Origin: Warburgia ugandensis | Lineage: Eukaryota > Streptophyta > Magnoliopsida > Canellales > Canellaceae | Assembly: GCA_035236585.1 (NCBI GenBank) | Contig: CP141126.1 | Coordinates: 68,859,414 to 68,923,413 of the forward strand | Direction: 5' to 3' | Length of the DNA: 64,000 nt | Shown here: piece by piece, positions 46,843 to 59,380 of the stretch | Position numbering within the stretch: position 1 is the stretch's first letter | Layout: the number at the start of each line of letters is the position of its first letter | Translations under genes and position numbers: made by a program | The notes under the pieces: generated by a model | Seen by the model: only the letters and a program-made list of their open reading frames with translations | Told to the model about the DNA's origin: nothing | Database searches by the model: none

Positions 46843-48324
46843 CATTATGAAATAGGAGTGACCACAAATATATCTTATAAATTTGACTTCTTGGTGGGAC
46901 AAGTGGACAAGGTAGAAAATATGTTCCAGACAATTACTACCCAACAAATGCCATCATGGCTGCCAATGCATCCACAAAATCTCCACAAGGGGTTTCTTTT
47001 ATTTGTTCTAGCTCAACACACTTAACTTCAACTTGTCTATCTAATAGTGTGTAGATTGAACATCTTTTGGAACAAGAAAATGCTCTAAATGCATAAAGCA
47101 ATACTAACAATAATCCATACTTTGAGGCCTATAATCTAGGATGGGATAGACATCCTAACTTGTCATAGTCAAAGAACAATTACCAGAGAGGTCCATCTAT
47201 AAAACATTCCTAAAGCTTTTGTTCCCGTTTAGTAAATTGGTTTTTAGCTTCCTCAATGACCAAAGAAACCATCAATTAAGGACAATATAGAGTTATTTAT
47301 TAAGAAACAAGAGGAGACTAATAAGGTCTTATACAATATCCAAAATGAGTGTAGATAGAGATCAACTATAAATTCCTAAGCTATTTCCAAATTATAAATG
47401 CAAATGAACCAGTTGTCAGCAACTTTGAAGGAAAGAAGAAAGGGATAGTTTCCTAGTTAGCCAATTCAAAACCCTAGTTGCCATTTTGAAATAAGGTCAA
47501 GTTCAAGCACACCCCATGAGCAAGAAAAGTCTATTACAACTCTTAAGATTGTCTGTTAAGTTGATAATAATGTACGGCAGACAAAGGAAACCATGAAGGA
47601 GAAGGAACACAGCAGAAAGAGAAAAGACAAAATTATTCCACTTCATTTGAGCTTATAGTAGAAGCAACTTTTGTACCTAAAGCCTTATTCCATCAATTGT
47701 TGAATAAGGCTAAGATAGGGACTCATTTCAATGAGAAGATGGATGTGTCCAAACTTATGCAAATAAATATTCCATTACTCAATCATATTACAAACATTCC
47801 TGCTTATGCCAAATTTCTTAAAGAGCACCACACACAAAAGCAAAAGGTCAATGTGCAAAAGAAAGCCTTCATCACTGAGTAGGTCTGACGACTCAGGTTT
47901 TTGTAACATATTTTGTAAAACACTTTTCAAAGGTAGGGCCCTTAATGGTAAAAAAATTTCGCAAATAATGCAGTGGAATTTCTTTTCTTTTAAATTTGTT
48001 TGTAGCAAAACTGAAGTCTCACCTCAAGATACATAGTACACATAGACATTTTGTATAAAATAAAATTTTATTGAATACCAAGAATCATGTAGTAGTTCAC
48101 TCTCACACAGCCCTTGTATTATAATTACAAACCATTGTCCAAATTATATAATCCATAGTTTAAACCTCACCTTACATTAAAAACTCTCAATACAATATAA
48201 TGCTCTCAAATGAAAATACATGTATTCAAGGGACATACCCTAATTGATTATTTTCTTGAAGTCTTCTACCGTCTTGAGCTCCGAAGTCTTCAAGGTTTAC
48301 CTCCTTAAGTCCGCTTCCTTGTAT

Positions 48325-48364
48325 CTGAGATATTGTAAACATTCAAACATTTACAATATCTCAG
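48325..48364 (-). repeat. Perfect 15-bp LTR hairpin, copy 2
   Basis: Arms CTGAGATATTGTAAA (48325-48339) and TTTACAATATCTCAG (48350-48364), identical to copy 1, while the 10-nt loops differ (CATTCAAACA here). Confidence 0.9.
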
Positions 48365-49230
48365 CAAGCTATGCTTGGTAAGGGATACAAAATATACTAC
48401 TTCACTAATATAAGAATACCTACCTCAGTCATCATTCCATCATGCTTTATCTGAACATAGAGTATATATATGTTATTTATGTAGTATAGGATAAATCAGT
48501 ACAAATAGTGAAAATTTCTTAAAACTTGTTCCTTCCCCTAGCTATACTTCCACTTAGAAGATCAATATTCAGCCAATTCTTGTAAAGGGATTTTCTTTCC
48601 AGGAACTCATGTAGTGGGATCTCCTCATGCTATGGCATTACATTATGCCTATCATATGTGCATCATAATGCAAAATACATTAAGACTACTATGCCACAGT
48701 CTCAATCAGTACAATGCACTAGATAACTGTATAATTCTCCACTGATACCAACTGTGGAAATAATAAATCCATGTCCTCATGGGGTGGACCATGGCTGTCA
48801 CAGTGGCAGCTTTCCCATTATTGCCCCACTCGACATTTAGCCTCTCTTTGGGCATGGTATCCATCATATAAGTTTTAGGAAGCAGGTGGCCAAACCCTCA
48901 TAACTTCCCTAGCATAGCATCCCTAGTCCTAGCACTATGTAAAACAAAATCACAAGCCACCATGCTTGTATGTAAAATACATTGTACATATTAGACAATG
49001 TGTTTAGTCTACACATCTCATTACTTTCACTCATTTAATTAGGTCATTGGGCAGTTGAATTGGATCATAGGGTTGGTTTACTTAGTTGGATCATGTGATT
49101 GGATCATGACTATGCTAAGGTACTAAGCATACTTATATCATGAAGGTCTATAATTACAGCCAAAAGATCATATATGTAGACACATGAATCCTTAATATAT
49201 TCTTGTACATCCACCTACCTCAAAGTAGTA

Positions 49231-49870
49231 TCAAGGTCTTAATTCATACATCTCATGCGGTATTCACTCCCTATTGTCCACCATGATCTTGATTCATACA
49301 TCTATTAAACCATACGGATCAAATTATTCCTCTATACAAGTATGTATTCCTAAAGGGATTTCCTAATTTTTCTTGAATCATAAGTGATCAAGGTTTCAAA
49401 TCTTCAAAGTTCACAATCTACACTATAAGTAAAATCATAGAAAAATACTACAATCTACATTATATTTCTTTTCTTTCTGTTTGTGATCTTTCAAGATCTC
49501 TCTTGGATCTTGTTTGATCTTCCTTATCTTATTTACAATTTTTATTAGGGTTAGATGATTTACTAACCTTTTATGCTCTTATTATTACTCAACCAGTTAA
49601 TGTTTTACTGGTTAAGGATAGCTTAATCCATCCTAAGTCTAGACAGCTCCTCTTATGTCAAATTGGCTAAGGCTTACTAGCTAAATGGTTGAACACAAAG
49701 TGGTTACTTTAATCCTCATGTAAGGAGGCGTTTAGACCTCATAAATGTCAACAGAAGGTGGGGGAAGAGCGAGGCTCTATTAGATAACCCCCCTTAACCA
49801 CTATGTTCATCTTCCACTAGGGTGACCTTAACTCAACCTTTCAAAAGGTTCCTAGTAGCTTTTTAACCAT
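49231..49870. mobile_element. 640-bp insertion of unknown type
   Basis: Absent from family 6 copy 1, where the flanking blocks ('caaagtggtac' and 'tctttctaattga' in reverse) are adjacent. The segment is preceded and followed by TAGTA (49226-49230, 49871-49875), consistent with a 5-bp duplication. It does not begin TG or end CA and no terminal inverted repeat is obvious. Two 'cttgattcatacatct'-type words occur near its start (49236 and 49290). No coding capacity. Confidence 0.55.
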
Positions 49871-52648
49871 TAGTACTGTTTCTAATTTATTTTAATTAAA
49901 TCTATGAACATTTAAATGTCATTCATGAAGTTTCATTACTCTCCTAATTTGGGCCAAGGAAATGATTTTTCTTATGTTGTCCTACTAACTATACCCGTTA
50001 CTATCATTAAATCCATGTCATTTATTTCATGTAAATGTCCTTTCAAGTCTAATTTCATTTAATTACATTTTCATGGTGATTTTTATAACATAAACATTAA
50101 AGCATAAATGAATAAATAAATCTACTAGGCAATAAAGGACAATTATAATAATATTTAATAATTCAAATGAAAATCTAACATGCCTTAACTATTCATCATG
50201 ATCCAATCATCACTATTCATCTTTCATCTCTTTTAGGGTTTAGATCTTAATCTGTTTATTTTCCTTTAGATCTAATATCTCTTCTTGATGTGATTTCATT
50301 ATTAGATCATTGATGCATCTTATCCAATGATTTGATCTTTCTTGATCCACCCAATAAGAAGATCTTAAGTCCTTTTATCCAATTTAAGGGCATAGATCTG
50401 GATCTACCCCTAATCATCATCATCTAGTCCATAATTTCAAATGATATTAACTTCATATCATCATTAAAACAAATCTACACTGTCCAATCATCCTTGATCA
50501 AGGATATTTACATTCATTTTTATGGTTTTTACTACTTTTAAGGCTAGATCTCTTAAGATCTGCTAATTCAATTACATTTAACTAATTTATTTAGGTTAGT
50601 ATATTATTAGATCATCATTCAACATAATTTGAATGGTCTGATCATCCTAAATCTTATAAATCAAGGATGTTAGCACACTTATCTACTTAATTTTAGAACA
50701 TTTAATGAATTAAAATTAAAATTTTATTAGTTCAGTAGGTTCAACTCATCACAAGGAATCCAACCCAACTTTTTTATCTCAATTTGGAGATAAATTGAGA
50801 TTAGAATTGGGATTTTAAAATTTCAGCCCATTTTAAGGGGTGAATTTTAATCTTACCATTTTTATTGATTTACTTGATCTAAAACCCTATAAATTTTACT
50901 ATGATTATGCTCGTTAAGGTTTTGGGACGTCTTGAAACCATCCATCTATTCAAATCTCCAATTTGAGATCATCCTTATCGCGATCCAACACTGTTAGAAC
51001 GAATTTTAGTAATTTTCACCATTATATTCAATTAAAATCATAAATATTATAAGTTCAGTAGTTAATACACATGACAAGGGTTCTACAAAAACTTTTTTTA
51101 TCTAAATTTGGAGTTCAGATGACTCCACAATTGGATGGTGAAGTTCACAGTTGTTTCCAAGGTCCAAATTTGATCTGGGCGCAACGGAACAAATAGCCCA
51201 GATCGATTGGGCGGAGTGGGCTAGTTAGGTGGAAGGGTCAATGCCCACCCATCACTGGGATGCACGCATGATGCATTCCCCTCAGGACCGGCTCTATCAT
51301 ATGGCCATTCTGTCAGGACAGCTTCGTACGCTGTGCACACACGTGGGAATGCTCCCGCAGGGTGCGTTTCCATGTGGTGCCCCACTAAGCGTCCCAGGAT
51401 CAAATCCTTTTGAGGAAGATCAAACAGTCTGCATGGACTGTTCAATCAATTCTTGTACAATTAAGGGCTCAAAACTCTATCAGATTTATTGAAACTTCTA
51501 CCCTAAGGGTTTTGGACCCTTCTAGATCGATTGGAAGGATTAAAATTTCCATCTGAGCCCTCCATCATCCAGAATTAAAGGTTCTAGTCCTTACTTTATT
51601 TTTACAATTTTTAACCCAAACCTAATTACAGAAAAATAAATTTTTTATAAAACAACAATAAATAAGTCTAGGAAGTAGTTCCACCTACCTGATTGGAGAA
51701 ACAACTTAGATTTGAGGCCTAATTTGAGAAAAATACCCATTGACGATAATATAGCCTGATAGTTCCTTCTTTTGTGATTTCCCATTGCTTTCACCAATGA
51801 ATCTTGAAATTGATTTGGGGGTTTTGTAGATAAGGGAATCTAGGAGGATGGTGAGATTTGTGAGATTCAACTTGGAATAGAGTGCCTAATTAAATTTAGG
51901 TCTCTTGTTCCAATTAGAGAGAGAAGAGAGAGAGTGTGTGTAAGAAGGAATAAAAGAGAGAGAAGAGAGAGAAGGGGGAGGATTTGTGAGCTGAAATTTT
52001 GGGGGAGGCTAGGGAATTTCACGGTGAATTTTGTGAACATTTTTGGAAATTTTTTTTTGAAGTATTTATAAGCATTTTGGGTGTTTTTCATGATTATGTG
52101 TAAGTATTATGTTTTATTCTTTTGATTACTCAATGTTCATTGGATTCCCATTGCCACCTCTTTCTCCACTAGTAGGTGGTAGTGGTTTGACTCATAATTA
52201 CACATACTCTGGCCATTGGATTCCTTTGTGGGTCCCTTGTGGGCCCTATGTAGTGTAAAAAGACCATTTTGCCCTTTATGGAGAAAAATAGGGTTTATTC
52301 TCATGACTCAAAATTGAGTGTACTTAGTGGCATTGGATTCATATTTCTGAGTACATCCCAAATTTTTATGTCTTAGGCCTTGGTTATGAGTAAAATTACC
52401 ATTTTACCCTTTTGTTCATAAAAAATGTAGAAAAATAAGGATTTTTCATCCAAATTCAGAATTTGTCATGCTTACAGTCATTCTAAAGGGTTTGTTGAGT
52501 ATGATTTCAATTATACATGTCTTCCACATTGATTGTACGTCTATGAGAAGTGCATTTTTAATAACCCTAATATTCTAGCCTGATTTTTTCTTAAAATTCT
52601 CAATTTCATTATTTATTCAATTTCATTACAAAAGTTAGAGGTGTTACA

Positions 52649-53370
52649 GTAAGTGAGCTCTTTGATCCACTACCAAACCCCTCCCAAGTTTAGATATCTA
52701 GGCTATCCTACCATTTCCTATGTTATAGGAAACCATATCATTGATAGGACACTACTTGATTTAGGGGCTAGGGTAATTCTATGACATTTTTTGTCTATGA
52801 GCAATTTGGACTCAATGACTTTAAACAACCAATACCACCTTGCAATTAGCAGATAGATTAGTGAAGATTCCATGTAGTATGGATGAGGATGTTCTAATAC
52901 AAGTTGAATAATTTTTACTTTCCTGTAGATTTCATTGTCTTGAATGCACAACCTATGTCAGATCCTGTTAATCGTTGGAGGTCTATTTTTTGCAACATCT
53001 AATGCCATCATCAATTGTAGAAATGGTGTGATGAAGTTTTCTTTCAGTAAAATGAAAGTCATGCCCAATGTTTATAATGCCAATCATCAACATCTAGACT
53101 TAGATGTTACTTATGTAGTCAATTTAATTGAAGGTCAACTCCAAGATGCTAATCCACCATCATCTATCCTAGACCTACTTGAGGCATGTCTAGCACACTT
53201 TAACTATGATTTTGATATGGACAAGTACATTAATGAGATAAATAATCTTTGGGATGTTGCATCTATAATGGATACCTTTAAAATGGGGACCTTTGATGGA
53301 ATGACTTCCTCCTTCCATTTCTATCCCAGTGCCATCTATAGAAAAATTGCCTACCTTGGTCCATAAGCTA
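52649..53370 (+). pseudogene. Athila-B protease and post-protease block
   Basis: Resumes the coding lost at 47883: VSELFDPLPN, a degraded protease core (DRTLLDLG-like text near 52740-52775, where D-L-G-A is expected), then ATSNAIINCRNGVMKFSF (52999-53050), the Athila signature after protease, and LLEACLAHFNYDFDMDKYI (53166-53235). Compare 62775-63464 in Athila-C, which is better preserved. Stops and frameshifts near 52700-52990. Confidence 0.8.
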
Positions 53371-53779
53371 TTACCTAAAAATCTGAAATATTTTTATTTA
53401 GGACAGATGAATCCTTACCTATAATCATAACCTTAGATCTAGTAGAGAATAGGAAGGTAAGTAGCTTCTTGATGTTCTCATGTAAGCTTCTTGTTGTTCA
53501 CAGATAATAAGAGACAGCCTTAGGGTGGACCATAGTGAACATTAAAGGGATTAGCCATGCTATGTGTATGCATAGAATTCACCTAGAAGAGAATGTTAAA
53601 CCATCTAGGGAATCACAGAGGAGACTAAACCCTAATATGCAACAAGTAGTAAGAAAGAAAGTACTTAAACTCATAGATGTTATCTACCCAATATTTCGCA
53701 GCACTTAGGTTAGCCTAGTTAGGTTGTCCCTTAAAATTTTAGAGTCTTGGCAATCTGAAATGAGGATAATGAGCTAGTC
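53371..53779 (+). pseudogene. Athila-B protease-RT linker
   Basis: Decayed equivalent of 63465-63830 of Athila-C: 'IIGHSLIDIKGISHAMCMHRIHLEE'-type text is recognisable as INIKGISHAMCMHRIHLEEN (53539-53605), the block just before RT. Confidence 0.7.
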
Positions 53780-54320
53780 CTCACTAACATGACCACCGAG
53801 TGGAGAGTTTGTACAAATTATCGAAAACTGAACTCAATCACAAGGAAAGATCATTAACCTCTTCCATTTATTGACCAAATACTGGAAAGATTAGTCGGTC
53901 ATAGTTATTATTGCTTCTTTGATGGTTACTCTAGCTATAACCAAATCCCCATAACTCCTGGGGACCAAGAGAAGACTACTTTCACCTGCCTTTTTAGGAC
54001 CTTCACCTGCCATTGTATGCCTTTTTTATTTTGTAATGCTCTAACTACTTTTCAAAGGTGTATGTTGAGCATATTTTAAGATATGGTGGAGTGGTTTTTA
54101 GAGTGTTTATGGATGATTTTTCAATGTTTGGGTCTTCATTTGATGAATTCCTACTCCATTTAAAACTTGTCATTACTAGGTATCAGGAAAAGAATTTATT
54201 GTTTAAAATGGGAAAAAATGTCATTCCATGGTTCAAATGTCATTGTTTTAAGCCATGTCATATCACATAATAGCATAGAAGTAGTGACAAAGCCAAAGTG
54301 GATTTAATCTCTAACCTTTC
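53780..54320 (+). pseudogene. Athila-B reverse transcriptase
   Basis: Words in order: MTTEWRVCTNYRKLNSITRK, PLPFIDQILERLVGHSYYC, FFDGYSSYNQIPITPGDQ, EKTTFTC, CNALTTFQR and VFMDDFSMFG (catalytic DD at about 54112). The FMDD box is intact, but the MPFGL.NAP block reads MPFLFCNALTT and frames shift between blocks. Confidence 0.85.
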
Positions 54321-54945
54321 TCATCTAAGGACAGTGAAAGAAATTCACTACATTTTTAGGGCATGTTGATTTCTATAGACGATTCATCAAGGACTTTAGC
54401 AAAATTGCTAAACCCCTATGTAATTTACTTAAAAAGGAGGAAATATTTGACTTTGACGAAGATTGCGTGAAAGCATTTGACCACATAAAGGCTAAATTAA
54501 CTTCTATGCCTATTATTTAATCGCCATATTTAATTGGACCATTTGAAATAATGTATGATGCTTCGAACTATGAGATCGAGGCTATGTGGGGGTAGCATAT
54601 TGACAAACCCCCCCATGTGATATATTGTGCTAGAAGGCCTACAACAATGCCCAATTCAATTATTCCACTACAGAAAAAGAGTTGTTGGCAGTTGCTTGTG
54701 TCTTAGATAAGTTTAGATCTTATTTGTTAGGATGTAAACTCATTGTCTATTCGGACGATGCCACATTGAAATACCTTCTTTCTAAGAAGGATGTTAAACC
54801 TAGGCTAATCTAATGGATACTTTTGATAGAGGAATTTGATTTGAAAGTTTAGGATAAGAAGGTTTCTAAAAATGTTGTAGTAGACTACTTATCTAGATTA
54901 GTTGTGGAATTTGCTAGCAAGAATACACCTATAACAAAAAAACAT
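54321..54945 (+). pseudogene. Athila-B RNase H and connection
   Basis: GHVDFYRRFIKDFSKIAKPL, FDFDEDCVKAFDHIKAKL and IMYDASNYEIEA (first RNase H Asp in YDAS) are readable, then [20 protein letters not shown] (catalytic Glu) and [15 protein letters not shown]. Several frameshifts. A typical Gypsy RNase H order. Confidence 0.85.
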
Positions 54946-56040
54946 TTAGATGAAAAATTGTTGCACATTTCTTAGTTTCCTTAGTTCATAGATATAGTCA
55001 ACTATCTTGTCACAAGTCAAATGCATAATTGTTGGTTAAAATAAGGTAGGGAAATATTCATTTTAGAGGTCTAACACTTTAAATGGGATGAACCATGCTT
55101 GTTGAAGTGTTATCCTAATCAGGTCACTAGGAGATGCATACCAAACAATGAACAACATAAAATCATTTCCTTTTGCCATGACCATACATGCAGGGCCATT
55201 TTAGTCCTAAAAAGATAGTTGCAAAGATTTTGCAGTGTGGCTTTTACTGGCTGATTATTTTTAGGGATTCACATGCTGATTGCATAGCATGTGCTAGATG
55301 TCAACAGTTAGGGTGCGCTGAGAAAAGAAATATGATGCCCTTAAATCTCATTCTAATCATAGAACCTTCTGATATATGGGCATTGATTTAATGAGACATT
55401 TTCCTAGCTCCTTTGGTTATCTATACATCCTTGTGGGAGTGACCTATGTGTCCAAATGGGTAGAATCCATACTATACAAGACCAATAACCATAAGGTCGT
55501 AGTCAATTTTTTAAAAGAAAATATATTTTCGCACTTTGGTACCCTTAGGACCATAACTAGTGATGGGGGGAACACTTTTACAATAGAGTGTTTGAGAACT
55601 GAATGAAAAATATGGTGTTACCCATAGGAATGCCACTCCTTACAATCCTTAGACTAATGGACTGGTAGAAATGTCAAAGAGGGGGATAAAGTGAATCTTA
55701 GAAAATACAATCAATCTAAATAGAAAGAATTGCCTTTATGACTTAGTGACACTTTATTGGCTTACCATACTGCATTTAAAACCCTTATAAGCATTTCACT
55801 CTACCATTAGGCCTGTAGAAAAGCCTGCAACCTCTAAGTAGAACTTGAGCATAGATCATATTGGGCCATTAAAAACCTCAATTTTGACCTTAATACCACC
55901 CAGATCCATTGGAAGCTCCAACACAATGAATTAGATGAACTATGGAAAGATGCATATGAGTCAGCCAAGATATACAAAGACTGCATGAAAAGTAATTATG
56001 ATAGACACATCATGCGATATAAATATTAGAGATCTTAAGG
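54946..56040 (+). pseudogene. Athila-B integrase
   Basis: Begins with KLLHIS and the P/IDIVNYLVTSQM block, then RRCIPNNEQHKII and CHDHTC, and QCGFYWLIIFRDSHADC / CARCQQLG (HHCC zinc region). The core shows MGIDLMRHFPSSFGYLYILV (first Asp), DGGNTF (second Asp region), and YWAIKNLNF(D) and LDELWKDAYESAKIYKD at the C-terminal side (55860-55990). It ends before the usual GPY/F tail. 54953-55241 is the segment also present in the Tekay LTR. Confidence 0.85.
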
Positions 56041-56433
56041 ATGAAAAGCCTATGTTTCATCCTATCTGAAGACCTATTGATCTTAAGGATGAAGATAACC
56101 TTAATGAGGATATAAATACTAAGAAATTAAGGTAAACTACCCTTATTGTCTTGTAATGGCATCCTTTCCTAGGGATCGCATTTCTTTGTCTCATTGGTGC
56201 GTATAAAATTATGTGAACCATTAATATTGTTGGATTCAGTCATATAGTGAGATAATTTTGTGTGACACCTTTTTCTCAAAGAGCTTTAATTCTAAATATA
56301 TAACAGTGAGAAATTGAGGTCAAAATAGCATTCCAATAGAATTCTGGTTGCGGGATGTGATAAGTAACCACTTTTATTTTCATGATATTTTGCATGTTTT
56401 GTATAAGATGAACAAAATACTAGTTGGGGGATG
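56041..56433 (+). other. Athila-B 3' untranslated end with doubled PPT
   Basis: Non-coding end of the element, no env-like frame. Two PPT/LTR-start-like junctions occur: CTGGTTGCGGGATG|TGATAAGTA at 56344-56366 and CTAGTTGGGGGATG|TGATAAGTA at 56420-56442, 76 bp apart. The second matches the LTR B start and is taken as the real boundary. Confidence 0.75.
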
Positions 56434-57797
56434 TGATAAGTATTCAATTTGGTAAAAAAAAAAATCCAATTAGTTGTCCATGTGCCATAAATTATAGGAA
56501 TTATCCAAGGGTTTTTCTAGAAATTCATAGCACATGCATTTGTGACTTAATAATTCAAAATTTTGACATTTAGCAAGTTCAAGAGATAATCTAGTCTAAG
56601 TATTTGAATAATCATATTTGTATATGATTTAGTTAGGGTTTTTACTCTTTTGTAGGTGTTTAGAAGATGATCCAGTGGTCGAGATTAAGAAAGATATGAT
56701 TTGAAGAAAGAGATCAAAATAAGGTCAAAGACCTAAATTTAAAAGCTCAATCAAGGTTCAAGATCATCTTAAGGCAAGAAAGAAAGCAATTGGAACATCC
56801 AAAGGTGACTAAAATGGGCCCATGCAAAAAGCTATGCAATTCCACCACCTTCACTTGAGAATTGGAGCCATGAATGTAAGTTTCCTAAGCTAACAAGGAA
56901 ACCTGAGGAAGCAAGTCATTTAATCATTGAAGCCAAAGGACATAGCCACTCAAGCATTGAGACATCAAAGTGAGACACAAAGCATCATGAGAGCCACGCC
57001 ACATGGAGTCACATGATTGGAGGACTTTTAGAGCAATTATCCCTTACTAAAAATGTGAATTTCAAGTCATAATTAGAAGTAGTTTGATGGAGATTGGTAA
57101 ATGGTAAGATATGCATGCATAGATGGACCAATCAAGAAGGAAACCAAGTCAAATTTCCCTATCTTTCCCTCTCTTTTTCCAATCTTTTCTCTCTTTCCTA
57201 CCCACCACATGCTATACTTGAAAAGGAAGGAGTTCCATGCCACCTTCCTTGAAAAGTGGTGCCACCCCCCTTTCTAATTCCATCCCTATAGTTCCACATT
57301 ATCCCACCTTTTAATTCCATTCACCACTCAACTACCTTACCTTCTTATCTCTTTCCTCCATATTTCCTATATCTTTCCACTTTCTTTCCATTCAATCATG
57401 TGAGACACCTTAAGAAAGGATTCCATGCTACATCCCTTGAAAGGTGGCACCTCTCCCTTCCTTCTCTTATATTTAGAAAGTCAACCTTACCTCACTTTCT
57501 AATCTTCTACCTCCAATCAACAACCTAACTTTCCTATTTAGAGTTTTAATTTTAATTCTTTCATTTCTTCCTAGGATAGGATCTTATTAAATTGGAAAGC
57601 AAAAACTATATGTAATCCCATGGAATTCCATGCATAATTCAAGTAGAGGGGTTGCTTCTAACTCCTTGACATTAAGCACATCAACTTGGATCTTAGAGCT
57701 TTGAACTTCAACATCTTGGCTGCTTTCTCTTGTCTTCCACAACTTCTTCCTTGCTTTATTTCTTTGGTTTCTACACCTTAAGTCAGGTTAGTACTTT
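56434..57797 (+). mobile_element. Athila LTR, 5' half (3' LTR of B, shared with C?)
   Basis: Collinear with 31730-33045 of the B 5' LTR over about 1.35 kb, diverging after 'aagtcaggttagtactt' at 57797. The remaining 1.3 kb of the LTR is absent, replaced by unrelated sequence up to the PBS at 59784. Confidence 0.85.
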
Positions 57798-58011
57798 TCT
57801 CCATGGATAAATCTAATTACATGTTACAATTTTGTAGAGAATTTTAAATTGCTAATTTTTGTTTTGACTGTATTACATGATAGTTGACCTCTCATGGCAC
57901 TTGGTAAAGAGATTGCAATGTTTTGATCATGATTTTGAATCATGTGTTTTTTGTTATAAAACTAAGAGATGACTGTTGATTCTTGAATGATTTGATCTAT
58001 GTATTTGATGT
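57798..58011. other. Unassigned filler sequence
   Basis: About 210 bp without a match elsewhere in the window; includes 'catgttacaattttg', which could be a decayed LTR end. No coding. Confidence 0.4.
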
Positions 58012-59380
58012 CATGACAACCTAGGTTTTTAAATGGAAATTTGACAATTCTGTTGAAAAGCAAGGCCACTAGTTGAAAATTTCTTTTTTAGAAATAAACA
58101 ATAGAAACATTTTTCTTTTTTTGATGAAAAGATTTTTATAAAAACGTTGAGTGTCATTACTATTTTACAAACAAGGTTCTGATAGTATAATGTTCTTTTT
58201 TATTTTTATCAAAAATTTGGTAGAGTCTCCTCTATTTCTTAGATATTGCGCTTTTTTCTCATGCTATGCGGTATCCCTGATAGACATCAAATCATGCATA
58301 TAAGCAATAAACGAGGCTCTATCTCCATTCAATTCAATCCAATCCAAATGTATTATATGTTTCAAAAAGAAAACATGTTTACATTTAAGGAGACGATCTG
58401 AAAACAAGTTTTATCATATCCAGAATCTATCCAATCACAGCCATCATTCCATACATTTCTCATATATATCCACATATCCAGAAACAAAAAAGTCATGAAG
58501 TAACAGTCTAATACATCAATTCTAAAATGAATGTTCACACGTTCTTATACTTACTTCGGCATCACTATCGCAAATATCTTTTGCAACTTTTTGTTCTATC
58601 TTTCGCTTTCCTTCTTTTGTTCTATTTGAACAAATCTTAAATATTGTAAACAAATACAATATCTCAGCAAGCAAGTGCTTGTGTAGGTGGAACATGATGC
58701 ATAAACAATAACACACAATTTATTATTTACCAAAATCACTACTTTTAACAACACTTCATATGTGATCAAAATCAACATATGTTAAAACATGATGCTCATG
58801 TCAATTCTATAAATTTACAAAACATAGATTTCATGTCAAAACTGTTCAATAATTAATTCAATCACTCGATAAGAACATAATTCAATCTCTTTAGATAATA
58901 AAGAAAATCTAAATTATAGTTTTGAGAAATCAGATATACATGTCCAAAACATACATGTCTTCCAAATTTTCATTAATGACAAATCAATATGAAATATCAT
59001 AAGCTCACCAGCACATTCATATAGTAATGTTCAATCAAAATTGGATTTCAGTATGTAAAGTGAAAGTATAAAACCTTAATGTGTTATGTCAATACATTTA
59101 ATTCAATCACACTACCACAATCTATATTAGATTTTCAACTTCATCAGAAAACACAAAACATGCTAAAATATGCACAAATCATCAAACTATCATCCAAACA
59201 ATCATAACAAATCTCAGTGACAAATGGCAAATGCAAATCCTCAAAACTCCATTGGGGAGTCATATAGAACAAATAATCAAAATACATCAAAATCTTAAGA
59301 GCCTAGAAGCCTACTAGTGCCACACTGCACCTGCCCTCATTAGCTATTCTTGCTAATAGAACAACATGGATATTATAACT
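58012..59380 (-). mobile_element. Truncated Gypsy-type LTR (family 7)
   Basis: Plus-coordinate start CATGACAACCTAGGTTTTT parallels the family 2 start at 7934, followed by 'aacaatagaaaca' as in other minus-strand LTRs. The hairpin and 'ctcagcaagcaagtgcttgtgtaggtgg' block (58641-58690) are at the expected place. The LTR runs into a tandem array and has no far end. Minus-strand frames 58522-58778 are LTR sequence. Confidence 0.55.
58641..58662 (-). repeat. LTR hairpin, 8 bp (family 7)
   Basis: Arms ATATTGTA (58641-58648) and TACAATAT (58655-58662), extended by a G-U and an A-T pair in sense RNA. Followed by 'ctcagcaagc', as in the other LTRs. Confidence 0.75.

Larger units (their letters stand above)
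46038..47883 (+). pseudogene. Athila-B gag and gag-protease linker
   Basis: ATG at 46038 opens MAYPQVVAKHQTIRYFYAPL and LQLNTPSC, collinear with Athila-C gag at 61023. The conserved DR(D/E)REDPYLHIKEF block is interrupted by a 53-bp GA microsatellite (46198-46250). LFQALAKNSYQWNCSNR occurs in a 72-bp in-frame tandem duplication (46699-46842). The C-terminal linker LNKAKIGTHFNEKMDV ... IPAYAKFLKEHHTQKQKVNV (47697-47880) is the Athila block before protease. Many stops and frameshifts. The frame is cut at 47883 by a solo LTR. Confidence 0.8.
47884..52648 (-). mobile_element. Solo LTR, Gypsy type (family 6, copy 2), 4.77 kb
   Basis: Reverse complement starts TGTAACACCTCTAAC and matches copy 1 (20697-24849) across its length. 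The low-coordinate end TCTGACGACTC corresponds to TGTGATGACCC in copy 1, so the terminal CA has mutated. Flanks GTAGG (47879-47883) and GTAAG (52649-52653) are a target-site duplication with one G-to-A change. Athila gag-protease coding is contiguous across it. It carries a 640-bp extra segment (49231-49870). The GC-richer part at 51170-51440 has diverged from copy 1. Confidence 0.85.
31730..56433 (+). mobile_element. Athila-B: Ty3/Gypsy Athila element, nested
   Basis: 5' LTR 31730-34350, PBS 34354, leader, gag 46038-47883, protease 52649-53370, RT 53780-54300, RNase H 54330-54940, integrase 54950-56040, PPT 56420, 3' LTR from 56434. Athila identity rests on the PBS (TGGCnCCnTTG type), the gag words EDPYLHIKEF, the ATSNAIINCRNG motif after protease, and RT words PLPFIDQ, GYSSYNQIPI and FMDDFS. 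No env-like frame lies between integrase and PPT. Split by a chromovirus (34726-45071) and a solo LTR (47884-52648). Without these insertions the internal region would be about 6.9 kb. Confidence 0.85.

Noticed and set aside
51221..51492. GC-richer open frames on both strands around 51.2-51.5 kb
   Set aside because: They fall in the fast-diverging leader part of solo LTR family 6; copy 1 does not preserve the frame.
56041..56433. Search for an Athila env-like frame between integrase and the 3' LTR
   Set aside because: Only about 390 bp without an open frame or membrane-like stretch, so this copy is env-less.
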